The translations under genes and the position numbers were made by a program. Under the pieces are notes generated by a model. The model saw only the letters and a list, made by a program, of their open reading frames with translations. It was not told the origin of the DNA and did no database searches. Shown piece by piece: positions 27,681 to 36,079 of a stretch of 64,000 bases of DNA. Origin of the DNA: Novosphingobium piscinae (GTDB lineage Bacteria; Pseudomonadota; Alphaproteobacteria; Sphingomonadales; Sphingomonadaceae); NCBI RefSeq assembly GCF_014230355.1, contig NZ_JACLAX010000002.1, positions 310,001-374,000 of the forward strand, in the 5' to 3' direction. Positions within the stretch are counted from its first letter, which is position 1. Every line of letters starts with the position of its first letter.

Positions 27681-29669
27681 ATGATCAAGTCGATCCCGCT
27701 CAACAAGCTTGTGCAGTCGCCCCGCAATGTCCGCCGCCACGGCGATCCTGCAGCCGATGCGGAACTCAAGGCGAGCATTGCCGCCCACGGCCTTCTGCAG
27801 AACCTCATCGTGCGGCCCGCTACCAAGGGCAAGTTCGAGGTCGAGGCGGGTGAGCGCCGCCGCCGGGCCATGCTCGCCCTCGCGGATGACAAGGTCCTGC
27901 CGCGTGACCACGAGGTCATGTGCCTTGTCCTCGAAGATGCGACGGAAGAAACGGCCGGAACGAGCCTGGCCGAGAATTTCCACCGTCTCGCGATGAATCC
28001 CGCTGACGAGGCGCAGGCATTCGCTGCGCTGATCCAAACCGGTGCGTCCGCAGAAGAGGTCGCGCGCCGCTTTGGCCTCACCGTCCGGTTCGTGGAGGGG
28101 CGCCTGCGGCTCGCGAACCTTGCCCCCGTCGTGTTCGAGGCTCTCGCCGCTGGCGAGATCACCCTCGACCTCGCCAAGGCTTTTGGCGCGACCTCCGATC
28201 AGGAGATCCAGGCGCGGGTCTTCGAGCAGATCAACGCCCCCTACTACGCGCCGAATGCTGACAGCGTCCGGCGCATGGTGCTCTCGGGCACGGTGCGCGG
28301 CAGCGATCCGAGGGCCCGTCTGGTCGGCCGCGACGCATACATCGCGGCCGGGGGCAGGATCGAGCGCGAACTGTTCGATGACGAGGATAGCGAGGCATGG
28401 TCTGATGTGGCGCTGCTCGAGACCCTCGCCATGGCCAGGATGGAAGGGCACGCGCGGTCCCTGGCCGCCGAGCAGGGACTGGCCTGGGTCAAGCCGACGC
28501 TCGATCCCTATACCAGCCACGAACTTATCGAAGGTCTGGTTCGTCTGCCGGCACAGCCGGCGCCTCTCACCGACGCTGAACTTGCGCGGCTTAGCGAACT
28601 CGATGCTTCCTATGATGAACATGCCGCCATTCTCGAAGACGAGGATAGCGCCGATGAAGCGGTCGCCGCCGCCGAGGCGGCGATCGAGGCAATCGAGCGC
28701 GAATGTCAGGACATTCGTGCCCGGCCGCCCGTCCTTGCCCCGGAGCTCAAGGCCGAGGCTGGCATGGTCCTCGTGCTGTCGCGTGACGGAACGCCGGTTC
28801 TTCAGCCGGTGTTCTACGGCGCCGCCGCGGCCGAGGACCCGGACGATGAGGGCGCGATCGAGGTCGTTCCGGCCCCGGCTGGTGAGAACCGCCGGCGCTG
28901 CGCGCTCTCCAAGCGCCTCGTCGACGAGCTCGCCATGCAGCGGCGGGATGTCCTGGCCGTGCATCTTGCGTCCGATCCGGCGCTCGCCCTCGACCTCATT
29001 GTGTTCTCGCTTGCCGACGCCGATCATCATGATTGGCGGGCACGAGCCTCCACCACGATCAGGGGCCCAGTCCCGTCGGGGCCGATCATCGGCTTCGAGG
29101 CTCCGGACGCCCCCGCCAGCACCGCTCTGGCTGAGCTCAGGTCGGCCCTCGATGAAACTTGGCGCAAGGGTGAAGACGCATCCGCTCGCTTCGACCTCTA
29201 CCGCAGCCTTCCCGAGGACCGCCGGGCCGCATGGCTCGGCTTTGTGGTCGCCCGTTCGCTCGAGGCGAGCCTCAACATGGCCGGTGAACGCCGCCTGCCG
29301 TTTCAGGATCACCTGGGCGGCCTGATCGGCATCGACATGGCGAAGTGGTGGCGCCCGACTGCGGCAAACTACTTCGACCGGGTCTCCAAGCAGACGATCC
29401 TCGACGCCCTGACTGACATCGGCGGGCTCGAACTCTCCTCGCGCTTTGCCCCGGTGAAGAAGGCGGACCTCGCGATGAGCGCGGAGCGCGTCTTTGCGGG
29501 GACCTACATCACCGAGGCCGAGGTGCGTGAGAAGGCGCTGGCCTGGGTTCCCGAGGTGATGCGCTTCCCGCCTCTGGCGCCAGAGAGCACTGCAGAGGCG
29601 CTGGTCGATCAAGAGGAGCAAGTCGCCGGAAATTCCGAAAGTCAGCCCCCCCGCGAACTGGCCGCCTGA
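27681..29669 (+). CDS. ParB/Spo0J-like nuclease-domain protein of mobile elements
   Basis: 662 aa. The ParB N-terminal domain has LVQSPRNVRRH, LLQNLIVRP, EVEAGERRRRAML and TSLAENFHRLAMNPADE. A helix-turn-helix region (ASAEEVARRFGLTVRFVEGRL) follows, and then a long unassigned C-terminal part of about 450 residues. Proteins of this size and layout occur on sphingomonad plasmids and ICEs without a partner ParA, as here. They may act in DNA handling after transfer rather than partition. It heads a same-strand block (ArdC, DUF2493, SSB) in the proposed leading region. Confidence 0.85.
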   Translation: MIKSIPLNKLVQSPRNVRRHGDPAADAELKASIAAHGLLQNLIVRPATKGKFEVEAGERRRRAMLALADDKVLPRDHEVMCLVLEDATEETAGTSLAENFHRLAMNPADEAQAFAALIQTGASAEEVARRFGLTVRFVEGRLRLANLAPVVFEALAAGEITLDLAKAFGATSDQEIQARVFEQINAPYYAPNADSVRRMVLSGTVRGSDPRARLVGRDAYIAAGGRIERELFDDEDSEAWSDVALLETLAMARMEGHARSLAAEQGLAWVKPTLDPYTSHELIEGLVRLPAQPAPLTDAELARLSELDASYDEHAAILEDEDSADEAVAAAEAAIEAIERECQDIRARPPVLAPELKAEAGMVLVLSRDGTPVLQPVFYGAAAAEDPDDEGAIEVVPAPAGENRRRCALSKRLVDELAMQRRDVLAVHLASDPALALDLIVFSLADADHHDWRARASTTIRGPVPSGPIIGFEAPDAPASTALAELRSALDETWRKGEDASARFDLYRSLPEDRRAAWLGFVVARSLEASLNMAGERRLPFQDHLGGLIGIDMAKWWRPTAANYFDRVSKQTILDALTDIGGLELSSRFAPVKKADLAMSAERVFAGTYITEAEVREKALAWVPEVMRFPPLAPESTAEALVDQEEQVAGNSESQPPRELAA

Positions 29670-29703
29670 CCTCCTCCTGACAGGTTAGGCCGTTCGCACC
29701 CTC

Positions 29704-29743
29704 GCGAAGCGGTCCTCCGGCTCATCCCGGGGGGCCGCTTCGC
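29704..29743 (+). terminator. Hairpin after the ParB-like gene
   Basis: GCGAAGCGG (29704-29712) and CCGCTTCGC (29735-29743) form a perfect 9-bp stem with a 22-base loop, followed by CTTTGT. It may end the ParB message or act in the ArdC leader. Confidence 0.5.
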
Positions 29744-29779
29744 CTTTGTAAGGAGAGGAAAGGGGGCCTGGAACTCTGC

Positions 29780-29820
29780 GGCACCGACCGGCGGCAAGGA
29801 TGCCGGCCGAACTTCGTGCC
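29780..29820 (+). promoter_or_regulatory. Nested short inverted repeats before ArdC
   Basis: GGCAC/GTGCC enclose CCGGC/GCCGG (29780-29784, 29816-29820 and 29788-29792, 29802-29806), ending 18 bases before the ArdC start. Weaker than the fold-back elements before ssb and the DUF2493 gene. Confidence 0.35.
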
Positions 29821-29838
29821 GTGTTCAGGAGATCCGTC

Positions 29839-30780
29839 ATGACGAACCGCAAGAAGTATAGCAGCACGCCCTCGCCAGCGGCCCGTATCACCCAGGAAAT
29901 CATCGCCCGGCTCGAGGCCGGCACCAAGCCGTGGATCAAGCCATGGCGCGGCATTCCAGTCTCCCGGCCGCTGCGGGCCTGCGGCATTCCCTATCGGGGC
30001 ATGAACGTGTTCTGGCTCTGGATGGTGGCCGACATGTGCGGCTACGTCTCGCCGTTCTGGATGACCTACAACCAGGCCAAGGCGTTCGGCGGGCAGGTCC
30101 GCAAGGGCGAGACGTCCACCATCGCCATCTTCTACAAGAGCTACACCCGTGAGGTGGAAGTCCCCGAGTCCGGCGAGCGGACCGATGAAGCACGCCGGGT
30201 GCTCAAAGCCTACTCGGTGTTCAATGCCGACCAGGTCGAGGGACTGCCTGAGCGTTTCCACCCCGCGGCATCACTCGGACTGGTCGAGCCTGAAGGGCGG
30301 GCGGTCGAACTCGACGCCTTCTTCGCCGCCATCCCCGTCCATCTGCGGCACCAGGGTGATGAGGCCTACTATGAGCCCACCCCGGACCGGGTGACCATGC
30401 CCCCCCCAACCCTGTTCGCCGGGTTTGATCACTACTACGCGACCCTGGCGCACGAGCTCTCGCACTGGACCGGGCATGCAAGCCGCCTGGGGCGCGATCT
30501 CAAGCACCGTTTCGGGACCGAGGCCTATGCCGCCGAGGAGCTGATCGCGGAACTGTCCAGTGCCATGCTGGGGGCCGAGCTCGGCCTTCCCGTGACACAT
30601 CTCGACAGCCACGCGAGCTACATCGACCACTGGCTGAAGCTCTTGAAAGACGACGAGCGCGCTATTCTGACGGCCGCGGCGAAGGCCGAGGAGGCCTCGG
30701 CGCTCATCCTGCAACTGGGCGGGCGCAGCCTTGCAAGCGATCCTAATCATGCGTCCGCTGCCGACTCGCTGGCGGCTTGA
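29839..30780 (+). CDS. ArdC-like antirestriction protein (ssDNA-binding N-domain, zincin C-domain)
   Basis: 313 aa. The N-terminal ArdC domain has ITQEIIARLEAGTKPWIKPW and YRGMNVFWLW. The C-terminal metallopeptidase-like domain has the zinc motif HELSHWTGH (HExxH-like) and EELIAELSSAMLGAELGL. ArdC proteins protect incoming single-stranded plasmid DNA from restriction in the recipient. The ATG at 29839 follows CAGGAGATCC. Its position between a ParB-like protein and SSB in the leading region fits early expression after transfer. Confidence 0.88.
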   Translation: MTNRKKYSSTPSPAARITQEIIARLEAGTKPWIKPWRGIPVSRPLRACGIPYRGMNVFWLWMVADMCGYVSPFWMTYNQAKAFGGQVRKGETSTIAIFYKSYTREVEVPESGERTDEARRVLKAYSVFNADQVEGLPERFHPAASLGLVEPEGRAVELDAFFAAIPVHLRHQGDEAYYEPTPDRVTMPPPTLFAGFDHYYATLAHELSHWTGHASRLGRDLKHRFGTEAYAAEELIAELSSAMLGAELGLPVTHLDSHASYIDHWLKLLKDDERAILTAAAKAEEASALILQLGGRSLASDPNHASAADSLAA

Positions 30781-30805
30781 GCGCAATCGGCGGTTCACTG
30801 CACCA

Positions 30806-30830
30806 AAATGCTGCTTTCGATGCAGCATTT
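30806..30830. terminator. Probable bidirectional terminator
   Basis: AAATGCTGC and GCAGCATTT form a perfect 9-bp stem with a 7-base loop, 26 bases past the ArdC stop and between convergent genes. On the minus strand the stem runs into TTTTGG. Confidence 0.55.
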
Positions 30831-30988
30831 AAGCGACAGAGGACTGCTCTCAGGTCCGTTTGATGGGGCCGAAGCCACAGACAACACGAGCCTCTGTCGA
30901 GGTCTGGCTCTTGCTGCGGCCCGCCAAGTCATAGAAACCTAGGCTGGGGCGGAAGCGCCAATTGCAGGTACTTAGCCGGCGTTTGCCA

Positions 30989-32299
30989 TTAGCTCGGGTC
31001 GGGCAAGTCGTCAGGCACACCGGCGCCTTTCCCCCGCGTACCCAGTAACTTGGAAGCTGTATCTCGAAGCGCTGGTACGGCCTTACTAGCTGCCTCGAAC
31101 GCGGGACTCTGCATCAATTCAGCCAACGGGCCTCCATGTGAGTGAGGCTCGATCAAGCGAAGCGGTGCTTCTTCTAAACGCTCAACAGCTGAGGAGAAGA
31201 GTCTGCCTTGCAAATTTGTACCTGATTCTTGCCCAGCTAGCTGCTGAGCTTCTGCTCGGTAGCCTTCGTATGCCTTTGCTACAGTCGCTTTGAACGCATA
31301 ATCTTCTGCCATGCGGAACCGTTGACCGATCTGTTTCGTCGCAAGCCAGGCGAACCAGACAGGGCCGCCAATTCCCAATACAGCTAGGGCAGCTTCGATC
31401 CAGAGTCGGTCAGTAGATATGTTCTTGTCGCGCAATAATACAGCCATTTCGCTGAACCGAATGTGAGATAGCCAAGCAGCTGCCGTTAAATCGACAGCTA
31501 GAGCTAATATCCAGAAAAACAGCGTTCGATTCAGTGTTGCAGCCTTTTGAGTAAAAGCTGCCGCTAAACCCTGAGTTGTAGCGGCGCGATATGCCTCGTT
31601 CAGCTTAGTTAGCACTGCGGCTGCTTCGGCTTTTCCGCGGTTCATCTCTGTAAGGGCAGCGATGCTTGCGGTGTTTCGGCGCCCAATCGCCTCTTCTGTC
31701 TCAGTGGCTTGCTTGTAGAGCGTTTCCAGTGCCTGCTGTTTCTCGGCGAGATCCTGCAGGGATGTCGGGAGTTCTTCGGCGGCCTCGCGGGCCCCTTTTA
31801 CAAACTCAAGGTCGCTAGATATCTGTGCCGCGCGAGGCTCAACGTTTTTCAACGACGCCTCAACCGCACGAAGGCGCTTCAGAAGTTCTGGCGGCAAGAG
31901 CTTCTGTGTCTCCGGTGCCTTCCAGTCCAAAGAAACTTGGGCAGGCGGTGGGGGCGGGAGGGCGCTGCTTATTGCCTCGCAGAAATCCTTCACGACTGAC
32001 ACAGCCATGTAAGCGTTGCCGCCAGGCATTTGTGGCAATGTATTGACGCGGATCCACCCTGCCCGCGTGGGCGCCGTGCGCAGTGCTTGGAGAGCCTCAG
32101 CAGACAGCGATTTCTCGCTTATTCCTCTTAGGCGCAGTGCAAGTTGTTGTGGAACTCTCGCTAGGTCACTCTTGGTGATAGCTGGCAGGTTCCAGCCGCC
32201 CCAGATCTCGGAGAACGGCCGGTCATCCGGAACGGCAGCAAGAATCGCTGACCCAAGCTGATCTAATGCGTCCGCTGCCTCTGAGATTTCACTTGTCAC
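30989..32299 (-). CDS. Coiled-coil protein with two membrane segments, unknown function
   Basis: 436 aa, family uncertain. Residues about 110-260 are helical and coiled-coil-like (LLKRLRAVEASLKNVEPR; AEKQQALETLYKQ). Two hydrophobic segments follow (TLFFWILALAVDLTAAAWL and WIEAALAVLGIGGPVWFAW), and then AEDYAFKATVAKAYEGYRAE. The layout recalls DUF6161-like proteins but the match is not certain. The GTG start follows GGAGGGGGCTG. Base composition is clearly more AT-rich than its neighbours and it is opposite in strand to the surrounding block, so it looks like acquired cargo. A membrane-linked defence role is only a guess. Confidence 0.7.
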   Translation of the reverse strand: MTSEISEAADALDQLGSAILAAVPDDRPFSEIWGGWNLPAITKSDLARVPQQLALRLRGISEKSLSAEALQALRTAPTRAGWIRVNTLPQMPGGNAYMAVSVVKDFCEAISSALPPPPPAQVSLDWKAPETQKLLPPELLKRLRAVEASLKNVEPRAAQISSDLEFVKGAREAAEELPTSLQDLAEKQQALETLYKQATETEEAIGRRNTASIAALTEMNRGKAEAAAVLTKLNEAYRAATTQGLAAAFTQKAATLNRTLFFWILALAVDLTAAAWLSHIRFSEMAVLLRDKNISTDRLWIEAALAVLGIGGPVWFAWLATKQIGQRFRMAEDYAFKATVAKAYEGYRAEAQQLAGQESGTNLQGRLFSSAVERLEEAPLRLIEPHSHGGPLAELMQSPAFEAASKAVPALRDTASKLLGTRGKGAGVPDDLPDPS

Positions 32300-32888
32300 C
32301 AGCCCCCTCCGATGGGCAACGGCTCAAGAACCTGAGCCTGTAATCCGAATAAGCTATCGAACGGATTTCTGGTTGCTAGTCACAGCGCGCAAGTTTTCCC
32401 CCGTAGCGCAGTGCACGAGCTGATTACTGTTTGTGGCCGGCATGACTCAGGTCTGCACACGCAGCAGCGCGGAGTGGTACCCATAGCCTTGCACTTGATG
32501 TGTAAGCCCCCCTCGGGCTGGGATCGGGACTCCCAGTTATGTCGCTCTGCGCTCCCCGACCGAGCACTACACTCCCTTGGAATCCAACCTTGATCACGGG
32601 GCTCTACCAGCTTGAACCGTGGCCTGTTGCCCCTCGGCCCATCTGCCGCCGTCTGGACTGGCGCCAGGCGAGAGAGGCCCTGGTCCGGCCGCCCGCCTTG
32701 CGCAACCCGGCCCAGTTGGGCCCGTGTTGGCCTCCGCCCTGCGGGCGTGAGGCCGGCCCGCGCCAGCCCACCCTGGCGGGTTCCCCCTGACGGGTGCGCA
32801 AGGCGGCCTGGGTGCCGGACCCGACGGGCTCTCGCTGGCGCAGCCCCGAACGGCTGCATCGGCGTCACGTCAGTCAGGAGGACACCCC
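32300..32888 (+). promoter_or_regulatory. 589-base leader region before the DUF2493 gene
   Basis: No credible gene. The first half is AT-richer and belongs with the acquired 436-aa gene (its start and ribosome binding site are at 32299-32315). A small stem CTGGGA/TCCCAG is near 32516. The second half carries the large fold-back element listed separately. Confidence 0.5.
32682..32821 (+). repeat. Nested fold-back element before the DUF2493 gene
   Basis: An outer stem GGTCCGGC (32682-32689) pairs with GCCGGACC (32814-32821). A middle stem GCCTTGCGCA (32695-32704) pairs with TGCGCAAGGC (32795-32804). An inner stem-loop (GGCCT/AGGCC and CGCCC/GGGCG) lies at 32729-32754. The outer stem sequence is shared with the element before ssb. 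Candidate single-strand promoter or RNA structure. Confidence 0.6.
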
Positions 32889-33842
32889 ATGCACAGCTCT
32901 TTCGCGGACCAACTCGCCGGCCTTGACCTCGCCAGTTTCTCGGTCGGACCTGCACCTGTATCGACCAGCGATTTCCCGGTCCGGGACGCGGTTGTCCAGA
33001 CCGTCGAAGCAGTCTGGTCCGATCTCTTCGCCATGGTCACAGGCACCGCATTGGAGGCCGATGCCGAGGATCTCGGCTGGGCGCTCGTCAACATCTTCCA
33101 CCGCGCCGCAACCCGCAAGGGTTCTGCACTCGACCAGGCGACCGACGAGGTCCGCGCCCTGATCGCTACGGCCGACGGCTCGGAGGTGCATGCCTATGAC
33201 CTCGAGACACAGGTCGAGCGCGCACAGTGCGCCGAGCAGGCGATGCTTGCCTTCGAGGAAATGCGCGAGGTCGCAGCGAGCCTCTACCTCAACGAGTTCG
33301 GGTCATCCTGGCGGCCTGTCTCCAGCTCGCGCTTCAATCACGGTGCCATGCTGACCTCTGCGCTCGTCGAAGGGCGCGACTTCCTGCGTGCCCGGGCCGA
33401 GGCCAAGCGCAAGGCCGCACTCCCCGAGGGATCCCCCGTGGTCTTCGCTGGCGGGCGTACCCGGCACGCGAGTGAAGCCGATGCGCTGACCTTTGCCGAG
33501 AATGTCTGGGCTACCCTCGACAAGGTCCGTGACCGGGTCCCTGACATGGTGCTCATCCATGGCGGCGACACCAAGGGCGCCGATCGCCTCGCCGCAAGCT
33601 GGGCCGAGCGTCGGTCCATTCCTCAGGTCACGTTCTCGCTCGATCTTAGGCTGGGCGCCCGAGCTGGCTTCAAGCGCAATGAGCGCATGCTGTCGGTTGA
33701 TCCGCGCTACGTCGTCGCCTTCCCGGGGAACGGCGTCCTCGAACGCCTGGTGATCGAAGCGAAGGCCCGCAGGATCACCGTGGTGGATCGCCGCGGGCCG
33801 CTCGGCACCAACCCGAAGAACGTCGCAGCACATACAGGCTGA
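32889..33842 (+). CDS. DUF2493 (YspA/YpsA-related SLOG) domain protein
   Basis: 317 aa. The N-terminal 180 residues are helical and unassigned. The C-terminal SLOG-like domain has VVFAGGRTRHASEAD, LIHGGDTKGADRLAASWA and VVAFPGNGVLERLV, the nucleotide-binding pattern of DUF2493. SLOG domains bind or process nucleotide-derived ligands, and this version is common on conjugative elements. ATG 32889 follows CAGGAGGACACC. It belongs to the same-strand leading block with ArdC and SSB and has the long fold-back leader. Confidence 0.8.
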   Translation: MHSSFADQLAGLDLASFSVGPAPVSTSDFPVRDAVVQTVEAVWSDLFAMVTGTALEADAEDLGWALVNIFHRAATRKGSALDQATDEVRALIATADGSEVHAYDLETQVERAQCAEQAMLAFEEMREVAASLYLNEFGSSWRPVSSSRFNHGAMLTSALVEGRDFLRARAEAKRKAALPEGSPVVFAGGRTRHASEADALTFAENVWATLDKVRDRVPDMVLIHGGDTKGADRLAASWAERRSIPQVTFSLDLRLGARAGFKRNERMLSVDPRYVVAFPGNGVLERLVIEAKARRITVVDRRGPLGTNPKNVAAHTG

Positions 33843-34737
33843 AGGCCCACAGGATCATGCGCCGGCGTCTTACGGCGCTGGCGCTCGCCTCACAACGAGC
33901 TTAACCCGAACCAGCGTTAGGACAGCCCACGCAGCGCGGCTTTGCCTTGCTAGCGGAAGGTCCTTTAAAGCGATGCGTTGAACCATGCGCTGTATATGCG
34001 AGCGTTGTGTAAGCCGCTATCGGGAGCCCGGAGCCATGGCGGGCGTCCCACGACCTTCGTCCGTCATGGCTCCACCATGCGCTTCAACCGGCCGGTCCTG
34101 AGCGTCTTGCCAGGCGCGGTTTCCCAATCCTGCGCCATTCCCCGTGCGGCCTGCGACCAGCCGGTTCACACCACATCGGTCGAGAAGATCTGAACGGTGC
34201 GGGGCCATGTTGATGGTCCACGATAGGCGAACTCTGACCCTCGATGGTCCCAAGTCTCCCAGTGCAATCCGGCATGCTTTGCCGACCTCGTGCACCGGCA
34301 GATGTTCGTCTGCCCGTCCTGGCGGTGAAGCGCCGCGCTTCGGCCATGCCAGCCCATGCGGCCATCATGGCGTAACCTCATGCGTGTTTGAGCGATCGGG
34401 CGGGAAGCTCATCTCATCGGCGCATGCAGACGGGAAAACAGGGCAGGGCAGTCCTCCCTGAAGCATCCGGCTCCTCCCGGCTCCGATGCAAACCGGTCCC
34501 TGAATCACCCCCGTCAAGACGCGCAACCCGCACCAGGTCCGGCCGAGTTGCCGGGCACGTTCCTGCGCATCGCCGGTGCCGAAAACCGGTTCCCACTTTT
34601 CGGCGCGATGCGGGGTGCCCGGCTGCCCGCACCACCCGGACCCGGTGGGGTTCCCCTTCGGTGCGCTTCGCCGCGGGGCGCTTCTGCTCGGGTTTGCAGC
34701 CGGGATGGACCCGGAATGCTCGATCAGGAGAAGACCC
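33843..34737 (+). other. 895-base gap before ssb
   Basis: I see no protein-coding gene here; open frames are short and lack a recognisable product. It begins with a small stem GCGCCG/CGGCGC (33859-33878) after the DUF2493 gene and ends with the ssb leader. The middle (about 33900-34480) has no feature I can name. Confidence 0.5.
34536..34642 (+). repeat. Nested fold-back element before ssb, candidate ssDNA promoter
   Basis: Four perfect stems are nested: GGTCCGG/CCGGACC (34536-34542 with 34636-34642), CCGGGCAC/GTGCCCGG (34551-34558 with 34615-34622), CGCATCG/CGATGCG (34566-34572 with 34606-34612) and GCCGAAAA/TTTTCGGC (34578-34585 with 34597-34604), closing an 11-base loop. The F plasmid Frpo element, a promoter formed by folded single-stranded DNA before leading-region genes, has comparable architecture. 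The functional analogy is inference. Confidence 0.65.
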
Positions 34738-35127
34738 ATGACCAACCTCGTTATCCTCGTCGGCCGCATCGCTCGCGACCCCGAAACCCGCACCACCACC
34801 GGTGGGACCAGCATCACCTCGATTTCGGTCGTCACCGACCGGCCCGCACGCAAGGATGGCAAGACCTACAAGGACGAGAACGGCTACACTGCCAAAGACA
34901 GCGAGTTCCACCGGGTGACCTGCTTCAACGGGCTCGGAGCGAATGTCGCCAGGTACTGCAGCAAGGGCCAGCTCGTAACGGTCGAGGGGCGCCTCCACTA
35001 CACCCAATGGGAGGATCAGACCGGCACCAAGCGCTACGGCTGCGAGATCATCGCCGACAAGGTCGATTTCCTCACCAAGGGCCGCTCGGGCAGCAACGAA
35101 GACGCCCCGGACATCGACGAGGAGTAA
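34738..35127 (+). CDS. ssb: Single-stranded DNA-binding protein
   Basis: A 129-aa OB-fold protein (MTNLVILVGRIARDPETRTT; EFHRVTCFNGLGANVARYCSKG; VEGRLHYTQWEDQTGTKRYG) with a short acidic tail ending in DIDEE. It lacks the canonical DDDIPF end that recruits host repair proteins. Plasmid SSBs coat the entering strand. The ATG follows CAGGAGAAGACCC. An intrinsic terminator follows the gene. Confidence 0.95.
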   Translation: MTNLVILVGRIARDPETRTTTGGTSITSISVVTDRPARKDGKTYKDENGYTAKDSEFHRVTCFNGLGANVARYCSKGQLVTVEGRLHYTQWEDQTGTKRYGCEIIADKVDFLTKGRSGSNEDAPDIDEE

Positions 35128-35149
35128 GACCTCCCCTGGCCGCAACAAG

Positions 35150-35180
35150 GCCCCGGTGGCTCACGCCGCCGGGGCTTTTT
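35150..35180 (+). terminator. Intrinsic terminator of ssb
   Basis: GCCCCGG (35150-35156) pairs with CCGGGGC (35169-35175), extended by GGC/GCC, and is followed by TTTTT (35176-35180). Confidence 0.85.
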
Positions 35181-35243
35181 CTGTGCTCAAGGGGCGATGC
35201 GGCGGCGCAGGGCATCGAGCCCCTTGCCGTCGCCACCGGTGGC

Positions 35244-35474
35244 TTAAGCGGGGCCAATGCGCTTCAGCGTTTCCTCAATCCCGAGCGCCATCGCTGCGCG
35301 GACGATGCGCACCAGATGCGCCGGCTCGATCGTCTCGCCGCCGCACTCGACGAGGAGCTTGCCCAAGTCAGTCGCGGCCTCTTGCCTGAGGCGCGCCTCC
35401 TCGGTTTCGAGCTGGGCGCGCTGTTCACGCAGTTTCCTCAGCGCCTCGCGCGCTGTCGGTTTGGACCTGGCCAT
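35244..35474 (-). CDS. DUF6437-like small helical protein
   Basis: 76 aa, starting MARSKPTAREALRKLREQRA with a charged coiled-coil first half, then LGKLLVECGGETIEPAHLVRIV. It resembles DUF6437 proteins found near mobilisation genes in sphingomonads (moderate certainty). It is on the strand opposite to ssb, separated by the ssb terminator. Role unknown; an accessory DNA-binding role is possible. Confidence 0.6.
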   Translation of the reverse strand: MARSKPTAREALRKLREQRAQLETEEARLRQEAATDLGKLLVECGGETIEPAHLVRIVRAAMALGIEETLKRIGPA

Positions 35475-35798
35475 GGGGTATCCTTTGTGCTGGCCGTGGG
35501 TCCCCTCCGCGCGGAAATCTCGCAGGGCGGGCCCGTGTAGGAAAATGGTTTGTGCGGCAGGCTTCAGCGCTTTGCCGCAGACGTTGTAAGAGGTCTCTCT
35601 CGCAGAAAGTCCAAGCGTGATGCCGGCTTTGGGGCTGCGTCAAGGACGACGGGGCCCCACCATTTTTGCGGGGCAAGCCCCGAAAAAATCGTGACCCCCA
35701 TCGCCGCTTCGCGGCCGCTTCGCGGTCCCTGACCCAGCCCGTCGCCACCATCCTGAGCAGCTCCTGATGCGACGCATCGAACATCAGGAGGAACGACC
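35475..35798 (+). promoter_or_regulatory. Leader of the 78-aa protein
   Basis: 324 bases. It holds the hairpin CGGGGC-AA-GCCCCG flanked by T5 and A6 runs (35663-35688), two tandem copies of GCCGCTTCGCG near 35702-35725, and the ribosome-binding-site hairpin listed separately. An open frame on the minus strand here is rejected as low-confidence. Confidence 0.4.
35761..35790 (+). promoter_or_regulatory. Hairpin that sequesters the ribosome binding site
   Basis: CTCCTGATG (35761-35769) pairs perfectly over 9 bases with CATCAGGAG (35782-35790). The 3' arm contains most of the Shine-Dalgarno AGGAGG of the gene starting at 35799, so translation should be blocked unless the stem is opened. Confidence 0.65.
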
Positions 35799-36035
35799 AT
35801 GCCCGCTGCGCTGAACATTGCTCCCATGGGTCTCAAGGCAGATCAGGCAGCCTTCGTGGCAGCCCTGGACCAGGCCCATGCCCGGTCCTTTCACAGCTAC
35901 TACACGCAGTACATCCTGGCCGACGAGGAGGGCGGGTACATCGCGGTCGACGAAGGGGACTACGGCGCCCTGCCGCAGGCCATGCTGGACCGGGTGATCG
36001 ACACGGTGCCAGGCCGGCTCGACGATGAATTCTGA
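35799..36035 (+). CDS. Hypothetical 78-aa protein
   Basis: An acidic protein, MPAALNIAPMGLKADQAAFV at the start, then HSYYTQYILADEEGGYIAVDEGDY. No family recognised. The start is supported by a strong AGGAGG site, which is locked in a hairpin, and the gene ends before a clear terminator. It is the leading-region gene nearest to the candidate oriT and points towards it. Confidence 0.65.
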   Translation: MPAALNIAPMGLKADQAAFVAALDQAHARSFHSYYTQYILADEEGGYIAVDEGDYGALPQAMLDRVIDTVPGRLDDEF

Positions 36036-36045
36036 GCCAACCGCC

Positions 36046-36079
36046 AAGGAGGAAGTCCATCAGGGCTTCCTCCTTTTCT
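36046..36079 (+). terminator. Intrinsic terminator after the 78-aa gene
   Basis: AAGGAGGAAG (36046-36055) and CTTCCTCCTT (36066-36075) form a perfect 10-bp stem followed by TTCTC. Confidence 0.85.

Noticed and set aside
30989-32299. Firm assignment of the 436-aa protein to DUF6161
   Set aside because: Only the architecture and a short tail resemble that family; no decisive motif can be read.
35663-35688. CGGGGC-AA-GCCCCG hairpin as an intrinsic terminator
   Set aside because: It is followed by an A run on the plus strand and by CAAAAA on the minus strand, so it lacks the required T run in either direction.
35425-35784. 119-aa minus-strand open frame upstream of the DUF6437-like gene
   Set aside because: Arg/Pro-rich, overlaps the start of the 76-aa gene and the ribosome-binding-site hairpin region, and shows no recognisable domain. 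It could be a fragment but I cannot support it.
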